Shown piece after piece: positions 30,498-36,678 of a stretch of 64,000 nucleotides of DNA (the stretch's first letter is position 1; every line of letters starts with the position of its first letter). The stretch is taken from positions 2,914,001 to 2,978,000 of the forward strand of contig NZ_LR723670.1 of the NCBI RefSeq assembly GCF_902502825.2, read 5' to 3'. The position numbers were made by a program, and so were the translations under genes. This DNA comes from Pseudorhizobium flavum (GTDB lineage: Bacteria; Pseudomonadota; Alphaproteobacteria; Rhizobiales; Rhizobiaceae). The notes beneath the pieces are model-generated. The model had not been told where the DNA came from and searched no databases. It worked only from the letters and a program-made list of their open reading frames with translations.

Positions 30498-30630
30498 CAA
30501 TTTCTCACCTCGTCCAACTTGAAGGAAAGAACCGGCAACACCCGCGCACTTTCCCGACCTGCCTTTGTCCTTATAGAGACTGGCAACCGGGGCAACAACC
30601 CGCCAATCTGTCTCCGAGGAGCCAGGGGTG

Positions 30631-30655
30631 AATGGGGAGACGCTCGATGGGTTCC
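30631..30655 (-). promoter_or_regulatory. EcfG-type promoter of the sensor kinase gene
   Basis: On the minus strand GGAAC (30655-30651), 16 bases, then CATT (30634-30631). It has the same form as the nepR-ecfG promoter and equals GGAAC-N18-TT, the RpoE2 pattern described in Sinorhizobium. It gives a leader of about 125 bases before the GTG start. Confidence 0.6.
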
Positions 30656-30701
30656 CCACTCAAATGATTTACGCTCAAAAAATAAAAAGGCTGGAAATCT
30701 G

Positions 30702-30725
30702 CTGCCGGAGGAATTCCACCGGCAG
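30702..30725 (-). terminator. Stem-loop after phyR
   Basis: CTGCCGG and CCGGCAG flank the palindrome GGAATTCC, so nearly the whole 24 bases can pair. On the minus strand an A/T-rich stretch with twelve near-continuous T residues (30688-30677) follows 13 bases later. It is a plausible but imperfect terminator between phyR and the kinase promoter. Confidence 0.4.
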
Positions 30726-30765
30726 ACGCATCACCAATCGGCGAGCGGCAGATCTCGGCACCTGC

Positions 30766-31560
30766 TCAAGCAGCCGCCTTGACGGTCTCGTTGAAGAACA
30801 GAGCCTGGCTGATCAGCGCCTTTACCATGTCCGGGTTGAAGGGCTTGGTCACCAGGAAGGCGGGCTCCGGACGCTCGCCAGTCAGCAGCCTCTCCGGGAA
30901 AGCGGTGATGAAGATGACCGGCACCGTGGAGGTCTTCAGGATCTCGTTGACCGCGTCGATCCCGGAGCTTCCGTCGGCAAGCTGGATATCGGCCAGCACC
31001 ATCTTCGGTTTCGAGCTCTGGAAGAGGTCGACTGCTTCCTTGTGGGTACGGGCGATACCCGTGACGCGATGGCCGAGTTCCTGGACCATCTGCTCGATGT
31101 CGAGCGCAATAAGCGGCTCGTCCTCGATGATCATGATGTCGGTCGCGACCTGGCGGGAGATCTCTCTCGATGCTTCATCGAGAAGTTCGGTGGCCTTCTG
31201 GACGCTGACATCCAGAACTTCCGCCGTTTCCTCAATTGTGAAGCCTTCTACGGAAACGAGAAGGAAGGCGTGGCGAGCCATCGACGGCAGCGAAGAAAGA
31301 TTCGCAGCCGCACGCTGTTCCCAGGCGAAGGGGGATTCGATGGGCCGGATTTCGATCGATGTGGAACCAAAGATCGCGACAAATAGTTTGTAAAGCGAAA
31401 CACGGTCCTTGGACGTTTCGGGAAAGATCGAGACATCCGCGATCAACGCTTCCAGTACGGCGGCCACATAGGCGTCTCCGGAAGTCTGGGATCCGGTGAC
31501 GGCACGTGCATAACGGCGCAAGTACGGAAGGTGTGACGCAACGCGTGTAGTAAGTGACAT
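30766..31560 (-). CDS. phyR: Anti-anti-sigma response regulator PhyR
   Basis: PhyR frees EcfG by binding the anti-sigma factor NepR when phosphorylated. The 264-residue protein has the expected order: an EcfG-like sigma domain (residues 1 to about 130, with a degenerate sigma-4 helix-turn-helix EGFTIEETAEVLDVSVQKATELL) and then a receiver domain. The receiver has the acidic pair Glu146/Asp147 in MIIEDEP, phospho-acceptor Asp191 in MVLADIQLADG, the threonine in VIFITAFPERL and the lysine in VTKPF. ATG at 31560 is chosen because it begins the family core. It is divergent from nepR-ecfG and has its own EcfG-type promoter. Confidence 0.97.
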   Translation of the reverse strand: MSLTTRVASHLPYLRRYARAVTGSQTSGDAYVAAVLEALIADVSIFPETSKDRVSLYKLFVAIFGSTSIEIRPIESPFAWEQRAAANLSSLPSMARHAFLLVSVEGFTIEETAEVLDVSVQKATELLDEASREISRQVATDIMIIEDEPLIALDIEQMVQELGHRVTGIARTHKEAVDLFQSSKPKMVLADIQLADGSSGIDAVNEILKTSTVPVIFITAFPERLLTGERPEPAFLVTKPFNPDMVKALISQALFFNETVKAAA

Positions 31561-31603
31561 ACAGAATTCTCCCCTGTCGCCCGGCGGGCAATTACGTGGG
31601 AAG

Positions 31604-31628
31604 AACGTGGTGCCGGAAAAAAAGTTCC
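31604..31628 (-). promoter_or_regulatory. EcfG-type promoter of phyR
   Basis: On the minus strand GGAAC (31628-31624), 16 bases, then CGTT (31607-31604): a perfect match. The start codon lies about 44 bases downstream. Confidence 0.85.
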
Positions 31629-31652
31629 GCAAGGGGTGGAACTTTTTTTCCG
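31614..31652. repeat. Inverted repeat joining the phyR and nepR promoters
   Basis: The left arm CGGAAAAAAAGTTCC (31614-31628) and right arm GGAACTTTTTTTCCG (31638-31652) are perfect 15-base mirror copies with a 9-base spacer. Each arm holds the -35 element and T-tract of one of the two divergent EcfG promoters. Confidence 0.9.
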
Positions 31653-31662
31653 TTGCCGCATT
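31638..31662 (+). promoter_or_regulatory. EcfG-type promoter of nepR-ecfG
   Basis: GGAAC at 31638-31642, 16 bases, then CATT at 31659-31662, equal to GGAAC-N18-TT. It makes ecfG autoregulated. The nepR start is 35 bases after the -10 element. Confidence 0.75.
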
Positions 31663-31697
31663 GTTTCCTCACGATATCGCAACAGGCTGCCGGCGTG

Positions 31698-31907
31698 ATG
31701 AGTGACGACAACAGAAAAAAGCAAGACATGACCCTTTCCCCGCATGACATGAAACCCGGATCGATGCCGCCGAACGCATCGATCTCCCGGAAGCTGCGTG
31801 AGTTCTACGACGCTGTGCAGGAAGAGGGCATTCCTGATAGGTTTCTCGATCTTCTCGAGAAGCTCGAGACTGCTGAGCGCAACGCGCAGTCGGTTAAGGT
31901 GAAATGA
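31698..31907 (+). CDS. nepR: Anti-sigma factor NepR
   Basis: NepR is the small anti-sigma factor that holds EcfG inactive until phosphorylated PhyR binds it. The 69-residue protein has the conserved core in its second half: ISRKLREFYDAVQEEGIPDR followed by FLDLLEKLE. The N-terminal 30 residues are polar and unstructured-looking, as usual. ATG at 31698 is preferred; a GTG directly before it is possible and the ribosome site is weak, which may keep its level in balance with EcfG. It overlaps ecfG by ATGA. Confidence 0.95.
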   Translation: MSDDNRKKQDMTLSPHDMKPGSMPPNASISRKLREFYDAVQEEGIPDRFLDLLEKLETAERNAQSVKVK

Positions 31908-32467
31908 CGATGACCGAGAACGATGATCGCGGATTCAAGCGCGACCTTCTCGCATCCCTGCCGAATCTCCGTGCCTTTGCAGTTTCCCTGACGGGGCGCC
32001 ACGACAAGGCGGACGATCTGGTTCAGGACACGATCATGAAGGCCTGGGCCAACCAGACCAGCTTCACGGCCGGTACGAACATGCGGGCATGGCTCTTCAC
32101 AATTCTCCGAAACGAGTTCTACAGCCAGATGCGCAAGCGCGGTCGCGAGGTTCAGGACACCGACGGGCTGTTCAGCGAACGCTTTTCGGTTCACCCGGAA
32201 CAGTACGGACGGCTGGATCTGCAGGACTTCCGCAAGGCTCTCGATACTCTTCCAGACGACCAGCGCGAGGCAATCATCCTCGTCGGTGCAGCGGGATTTG
32301 CCTACGAAGAAGCGGCAACCATCTGCGGCTGCGCCGTCGGTACCATCAAGAGCCGCGTCAGCCGGGCGCGTACCCGTCTGCAGGAACTGCTAGGCGTTTC
32401 GGGCGAGGGTGACTTCGGCCCTGACGCTGGGCACGCCGCAATCACGGCTCGTGCGTTCGGGAGTTAG
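31904..32467 (+). CDS. ecfG: General stress ECF sigma factor EcfG (RpoE2)
   Basis: This 187-residue ECF sigma factor directs RNA polymerase to stress promoters of the GGAAC type. Region 2 holds DDLVQDTIMKAWANQTSF and the region after it MRAWLFTILRNEFYSQMRKR; region 4 has the helix-turn-helix AGFAYEEAATICGCAVGTIKSR followed by VSRARTRLQELL (quoted in pieces). It is coupled to nepR by a four-base overlap, and a second ATG two codons later is possible. Its stop codon overlaps the stop of the convergent receiver gene by three bases. Confidence 0.97.
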   Translation: MTMTENDDRGFKRDLLASLPNLRAFAVSLTGRHDKADDLVQDTIMKAWANQTSFTAGTNMRAWLFTILRNEFYSQMRKRGREVQDTDGLFSERFSVHPEQYGRLDLQDFRKALDTLPDDQREAIILVGAAGFAYEEAATICGCAVGTIKSRVSRARTRLQELLGVSGEGDFGPDAGHAAITARAFGS

Positions 32468-32835
32468 TGATCCAGCTCCGGTACCAGCGGGAAGGCGGCG
32501 CGTGCCGCTGCCGCAAGCTCGTCCCCGAAGAAGGGTTTCGCGACCGCCGCGGAACCCGGTAACTCGTCCACCCGGGCAAGATCCTCTGCCATGAGCGTGG
32601 TCAGGATGACCCGGGTGCCGGAGTCCTGCCGGCGTCTGACCAATGGCGCAACCTCTCCCAGCAGGTCGACATCCAGCACCAGCAGTTCGAACAGGTCCTG
32701 GTCGAGCAGAGTGCCGAGTTCGGTCGGCGTTGCGATCCGGATCTCGCACGGCATCGCCTCGGCGAGGATGCGCTCGGCCTCCATCGCGACAAGATATTCC
32801 CGTTCTGCAATCAGGATAGTCGGGATCGACGGAAT
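32464..32835 (-). CDS. Single-domain receiver-like protein next to ecfG, probable ATT start
   Basis: The product of about 123 residues reads as a stand-alone receiver domain: an N-terminal strand ILIAERE where the acidic pocket is partly replaced, the central LLVLDVDLLGE with the candidate phospho-acceptor Asp, the threonines in VILTTLM and the lysine in AVAKPF. The first ATG (32784) would cut off the first beta strand and helix. Upstream the frame is open to a TAG with no ATG, GTG or TTG, but an ATT at 32835 has AAGGAG exactly six bases before it. A one-base frameshift joining an upstream ATG frame (from 32887) is the alternative. It may modulate the stress pathway as a phosphate sink; that is inferred. 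Confidence 0.65.
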   Translation of the reverse strand: MPSIPTILIAEREYLVAMEAERILAEAMPCEIRIATPTELGTLLDQDLFELLVLDVDLLGEVAPLVRRRQDSGTRVILTTLMAEDLARVDELPGSAAVAKPFFGDELAAAARAAFPLVPELDH

Positions 32836-32955
32836 CGCCCTCTCCTTCCGAAAGAACCTCTATGGGAGCAGGAAAAATCACGGTCATTTAAAAAAGACAC
32901 AGTGCGTCGGTCCGCGATAAGCTAGGAGCGGTTACCTCCCCACACGTGATTCATC

Positions 32956-33711
32956 ATGGCCATATCGAAGCCTGCCGTACCGCCGCGCATCCCGTGCCAG
33001 CAGTGTCCGCTGCGGCCACGCCCTTCTTTCCGGGACTTTACCGAAGACGAGCTTGATTTCGTCGCGAGCTTTAAGGTCGCGGAGACGCCAGCCGAGCCGG
33101 GCATGGCGATCATGGTTGAAGGGGAGCGTAATCCCTCGCTCTACACCGTGCTGAGTGGCTGGGGCTTTCGCTACAAGATCCTTGAGGACGGCAGGCGCCA
33201 GATCCTTAACTATGTTCTGCCGGGTGACATGATCGGCCTGCAGGGCAACGTCATGAAGGAGATGCAGCATTCGGTGGAAGCACTGACCCGGATGACGCTT
33301 TGCACCTTCGAAAGGGAACGGTTCCCGCAACTTTTTCGCAGCCAGCCGACACTGGCTTTCGATATCACCTGGATTGCCGCGCGTGAGGAGTCCATGCTGG
33401 ACGAGCACCTGCTGAGCGTCGGCCGGCGCAGCGCATACGAGCGCGCCGCCTATCTTCTTGCCTTCCTGGATGCACGCGCGCAGGCGGCTGTAGCCTCCCA
33501 CACAGAGCTTCGCCAACTGCCGCTGACCCAGCAGCATGTGGCGGATACACTGGGCCTGTCACTCGTCCACACCAACAAGACCTTGAGAAAGCTGATGGAT
33601 CAGGGGCTTGTGCGCTGGCTCGACCGCGGCTGCGAGATCATCGATGCCGCAGGTCTTTATCGAGCGGCGGAATGGCGCCCTCCGAAGGAGGGAGCCCGGC
33701 CTTTCATCTAG
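32956..33711 (+). CDS. Crp/Fnr-family transcriptional regulator
   Basis: This 251-residue regulator has a cyclic-nucleotide-like beta-barrel (about residues 30-150, with LPGDMIGLQGN) and a C-terminal winged helix-turn-helix (QLPLTQQHVADTLGLSLVHTNKTL). The FNR recognition motif ExxSR is replaced by SLVHTNK, so it is not FixK or FnrL. Two cysteines near the N-terminus (Cys14, Cys17) are not enough for an FNR iron-sulfur cluster. Similar proteins are common near stress genes in rhizobia. Signal and targets are not visible. The ribosome site before ATG 32956 is weak. It overlaps the next convergent gene by 8 bases. Confidence 0.88.
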   Translation: MAISKPAVPPRIPCQQCPLRPRPSFRDFTEDELDFVASFKVAETPAEPGMAIMVEGERNPSLYTVLSGWGFRYKILEDGRRQILNYVLPGDMIGLQGNVMKEMQHSVEALTRMTLCTFERERFPQLFRSQPTLAFDITWIAAREESMLDEHLLSVGRRSAYERAAYLLAFLDARAQAAVASHTELRQLPLTQQHVADTLGLSLVHTNKTLRKLMDQGLVRWLDRGCEIIDAAGLYRAAEWRPPKEGARPFI

Positions 33712-34189
33712 GCGGCATGTCGTGGCGCGGAGGGTTTCCCTCGCGCTTGCCCATCATTGGCGCAATCATGTCCATGCTGCGCATCGCGAGAAAACCCAAC
33801 CCGCCTGCAATTGCAAGCGCGGCCAGTGGACGCGAGCGAACGAGGATCGGCAAGGCAGAGAGCCCCGCCGTGATCATCAGAGCGCGACCACCGCTGTTTG
33901 CGGCAGCCTCCCGCTTTCGTCTCTCTTCTGCGCGTGCCATGGATCCTGCGATGAGGAAGATGACCAGTGCAACGAAGAGACCGCCTCCGGCGATGGTGAG
34001 CAACGCCCCCACCGTCCCGAGGTGCTGCGCGATCGCAAGAGCCGCTGCTGCTACCAGGGCACCATAGGCCGTCAGCACGAAGAGCAGCATCAGCGCGTAC
34101 AAGACGGCATTGCGCCGCAGACGGTTCACGAAGGCCGCCGCATCGATCGCTGCCACCGATGCCAGAAGCGGTGCCAGTCCGGAGAGCAT
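33704..34189 (-). CDS. Putative membrane protein, DUF1469/holin-superfamily-like
   Basis: This 161-residue protein has two strong hydrophobic segments (about residues 30-82) and a weaker third near 125-145, with polar ends. It resembles the DUF1469/Actinobacterial holin-X type membrane proteins that are often encoded behind a DUF883 protein, as here. Start and the upstream stop overlap (TGATG), so the two genes are coupled. The function is not known; stress protection of the envelope is a guess from context. Confidence 0.7.
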   Translation of the reverse strand: MLSGLAPLLASVAAIDAAAFVNRLRRNAVLYALMLLFVLTAYGALVAAAALAIAQHLGTVGALLTIAGGGLFVALVIFLIAGSMARAEERRKREAAANSGGRALMITAGLSALPILVRSRPLAALAIAGGLGFLAMRSMDMIAPMMGKREGNPPRHDMPPR

Positions 34190-34521
34190 CAGCGGCGGAC
34201 CAGCAGAGCGATCAGGAAGCCTACGCCCGCGGCCATGGCCACCGCCTGCAGCGGGTTCGTGCGGATCTTGCCTTCAAGGTCCTTCTCAAGGGAGAGAGCT
34301 TGGTCGCGCGCGGCTTCTACCATCTGCATGGAGACATCTGTGGCATCATTGGTCGCCTTCCGCACGCGATTGCGGTAATCGCCGGCCTTGTCGGAGCCTA
34401 CCGCAGCAACGGTACGTGCGAGATTTGCGATATCATCGCGAAGCTGCTGGAGCTGGGCCTCGATATCGCTCCGGGATGCGGAAGAGCCCATCGGCTCGTT
34501 CGGTGTATTGACGGGTGCCAT
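34189..34521 (-). CDS. DUF883 (ElaB/YqjD-like) membrane-anchored protein
   Basis: This 110-residue protein has a long amphipathic helix (about residues 18-85) and a C-terminal membrane segment LQAVAMAAGVGFLIALLV ending in RR, the layout of ElaB/YqjD proteins. In E. coli these are made in stationary phase and bind ribosomes at the inner membrane. ATG at 34521 has AGGAG six bases upstream. An EcfG-type promoter about 200 bases upstream suggests control by the general stress response. Confidence 0.85.
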   Translation of the reverse strand: MAPVNTPNEPMGSSASRSDIEAQLQQLRDDIANLARTVAAVGSDKAGDYRNRVRKATNDATDVSMQMVEAARDQALSLEKDLEGKIRTNPLQAVAMAAGVGFLIALLVRR

Positions 34522-34608
34522 CACTTACTCCTGTTATCGTCTCGGCAAGAAAATCATTCGGCGCAGTTCTTCGGCCGTCTCGACGAAAGCCGAAGAGCTA
34601 GAGCAAGA

Positions 34609-34659
34609 TTATCGCGGGGATGGGGAAACCCAACCAGCCACAGAAGAATACCCTTTCAT
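34609..34659 (-). other. Very short or decayed ORF behind a strong ribosome site
   Basis: AGGAGG followed after six bases by ATG (34659) opens a 16-codon frame, starting MKGYSSVAGW and ending in TAA. A shift of one base just after the ATG would instead read a hydrophobic peptide with FFCGWLGFPIPAIILL, like the tiny membrane proteins seen next to stress genes. Either this is a real leader peptide or a small membrane gene with a frameshift. A stem-loop (CTTCGGC / GCCGAAG, 34568-34594) follows. Confidence 0.3.
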
Positions 34660-34725
34660 AGGAACCTCCTGAGGCGAACGCAACCGTGGCACGCGCGGCT
34701 CGCCCCCTCCGCGCTGCAAGCGGTG

Positions 34726-34750
34726 AATGGGCTCAAGGCGGTTTTGTTCC
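34726..34750 (-). promoter_or_regulatory. EcfG-type promoter of the DUF883 operon
   Basis: On the minus strand GGAAC (34750-34746), 16 bases, then CATT (34729-34726). It has the same form as the nepR-ecfG and kinase promoters. It lies upstream of the short ORF and the two membrane genes and just after the end of the minus-strand peptide importer. Confidence 0.55.
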
Positions 34751-34768
34751 AGAAAAAGTTCCCGACCA

Positions 34769-35584
34769 TCAAGAGCGGCGATCGAGATGATCCCGTAGGC
34801 CGTCCCCAAGAAGGCTGAATCCGAGAACCGAGAGGAAGATCGCCAATCCCGGGAGCAACGCCAGCCACGGCGCCTGGCCGACATAGGTCTGGGCATCTGC
34901 CAGCATCCTTCCCCAGCTCGGAGCGGGTGGCGCCATGCCGAGCCCCAGGAAGCTGAGGCCGGCTTCCGTAAGGATCGCGAGCCCCAACTGGATCGTCACC
35001 TGTACGATGATCTGCCCCGCGATATTGGGAAGCACATGCACGAGCGTGATCTTCCACTCCGCCCGACCCATGCCGATGGCTGCACTGACATAGGGCAATG
35101 TCCAGATCTGCGTCGCCGCACCGAGCGTCAGGCGGGCGAAGACCGGGACCATGAAGACAGCAATGGCGATGATGGCTGTAAATTGCCCTGCCCCAAGGAA
35201 AGCCGCCAGCATCATCGCCGACAGGATTGGAGGGATCGCAAAGATGATGTCGCATCCCCGCATCACGACGGCGCTCCGCCACCCGCCGCGTGCCGCGACC
35301 GCAAGTCCGAGCACCGTCCCGATGCTGGCTCCGATAGCGACCGCCACGGTCGCCGTCGAAAGCGAGTTCCACGCTCCTGCCATCAGAAGGGAGGCAACAT
35401 CGCGTCCGAACTGGTCTGTACCGAGCAAGCCGTGCTCCAAGGGAGATTTCAGTCTGGAGGCGATTTGCATCTTGGCGGGAGAAAATGGCGTCCAGAACAG
35501 AGACAGGATGGCAACCAGCGACAAAGCCGTGGTCAACACCAGCCCCGCAAGGAGCGGCGGTCGACGAAGCATGGCACGGCTCAT
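34769..35584 (-). CDS. Peptide ABC transporter permease, DppC type
   Basis: This 271-residue inner-membrane permease has six hydrophobic segments, the LLGTDQFGRDVASLLMAG stretch, the coupling region around YVSAAIGMGRAEWKI, and the C-terminal GDGLRDHLDRRS of the DppC family. It starts by ATGA overlap with the partner permease. No ATPase gene follows; the EcfG-dependent DUF883 operon is next. It most likely uses the ATPases encoded at 39.2-40.8 kb. Confidence 0.9.
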   Translation of the reverse strand: MSRAMLRRPPLLAGLVLTTALSLVAILSLFWTPFSPAKMQIASRLKSPLEHGLLGTDQFGRDVASLLMAGAWNSLSTATVAVAIGASIGTVLGLAVAARGGWRSAVVMRGCDIIFAIPPILSAMMLAAFLGAGQFTAIIAIAVFMVPVFARLTLGAATQIWTLPYVSAAIGMGRAEWKITLVHVLPNIAGQIIVQVTIQLGLAILTEAGLSFLGLGMAPPAPSWGRMLADAQTYVGQAPWLALLPGLAIFLSVLGFSLLGDGLRDHLDRRS

Positions 35585-36531
35585 TGGCTTGCCACCCGCA
35601 TTCTGGGGTCAATGACGAGATAAAGGATGTCCACGAGGAAGTTGACGATGATGACGAGTGCCGCGAAGAACAGCACCACATCCTGCATGACGATGACGTC
35701 GCGCTGGGACAGTGACTGGAAGGCGAGACGGCCGAGGCCCGGGAGATTGAAGACATTCTCCACCAGGACAGCACCCGCCACCAAAAAGGTGAACTGCAGG
35801 CCGAGGACGGTGACGATCGGCACGAGCGAAGCCGGGAGTGCGTGCCGCCAGACGGCCGCCCGCTCGCTCAACCCCTTGGCGCGGGCCGTCCTGATGTAAT
35901 CCTCGGCAAGCACATCGAGGATCGCCGAACGGGTTACGCGTGTCAGCACTGCGGCCTGCGGCAGGGCGAGCGCAAGTGCCGGCAGCAGGAGCGCCTGGAA
36001 GGCGGTCGCGTAGCCGTCACTCCAACCCGGAAATCCGCCCGCCGGAAACCATCCGAGGCCAGTCGCAAAGAACATGATCAGCAGCAGCCCGAACCAGAAT
36101 GAAGGAACTGCAATGCCGGCATAGGAAAACAGGGAAACCGCGAGATCCACGGATCGGTGGTGGTTCCGTGCTGCCTGCACCCCGAGCGGGATGGCGATGA
36201 CCAGTGACACGAGGATGGCCATGGACGCCAACGGCAGCGTCACCGCAAGGCGTTCGCCAATCAGTCCGGCGACGGGTACGCCATAGGTGTACGAGACGCC
36301 GAGATCGCCTTGAAGCACACCACCAAGCCACTCCACATAGCGGAGCGGAAGCGGCCGATCCAGTCCCAGCTCCCTCTGTAGTGCAGCCAGCGTGTCGGAG
36401 CTCGCCGAGGTGCCGAGCATGATCGAGGCCGGGTCTCCCGGGAGCAGGTCCATCACCGTGAAGATGAACACCGACACGACAACAAGCGTCAGGATCAGGC
36501 CGGCAAAGCGGCGGGCGACAAGGCCGGTCAT
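35581..36531 (-). CDS. Peptide ABC transporter permease, DppB type
   Basis: This 316-residue permease starts with a membrane segment (LILTLVVVSVFIF) and has the DppB features MDLLPGDPASIMLG, the coupling loop DYIRTARAKGLSERAAV and the C-terminal DPRMRV. ATG at 36531 overlaps the stop of a 44-codon ORF (ATGA), so translation of the two may be coupled. It belongs to the importer set with the binding protein at 36.7-38.2 kb. Confidence 0.9.
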   Translation of the reverse strand: MTGLVARRFAGLILTLVVVSVFIFTVMDLLPGDPASIMLGTSASSDTLAALQRELGLDRPLPLRYVEWLGGVLQGDLGVSYTYGVPVAGLIGERLAVTLPLASMAILVSLVIAIPLGVQAARNHHRSVDLAVSLFSYAGIAVPSFWFGLLLIMFFATGLGWFPAGGFPGWSDGYATAFQALLLPALALALPQAAVLTRVTRSAILDVLAEDYIRTARAKGLSERAAVWRHALPASLVPIVTVLGLQFTFLVAGAVLVENVFNLPGLGRLAFQSLSQRDVIVMQDVVLFFAALVIIVNFLVDILYLVIDPRMRVASQ

Positions 36532-36662
36532 GATCGCTGGGCGGCCCGCCGTCTGCTCCCGACGCTGAGGGTGCTGTCCCCCAGCATCACCCAAACGCGG
36601 TCGAGGGATTGAAGTCCCGCCACCTGTCCAACCTGAAGCACCACGGAGCGGCTGTCAGTCAT
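36528..36662 (-). CDS. Small coupled ORF of 44 residues, unknown
   Basis: Between the binding-protein gene and the DppB gene lies a 44-codon frame that begins with ATG at 36662, has GAGG seven bases upstream, and ends with TGA overlapping the permease ATG. The peptide begins MTDSRSVVLQVGQVAGLQSL and ends in SVGSRRRAAQRS. It has no membrane segment or known motif that I can see. The coupling geometry is the main evidence; it could be a real small protein or only a translated leader that feeds ribosomes to the permease. Confidence 0.4.
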   Translation of the reverse strand: MTDSRSVVLQVGQVAGLQSLDRVWVMLGDSTLSVGSRRRAAQRS

Positions 36663-36678
36663 TCCGGAACCTCGGCAC

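Noticed and set aside
34741..34770. Second GGAAC on the minus strand just upstream of the DUF883 promoter
   Set aside because: The bases at the -10 distance are CCGC, which do not fit the EcfG consensus; only the GGAAC at 34750-34746 has a proper partner.
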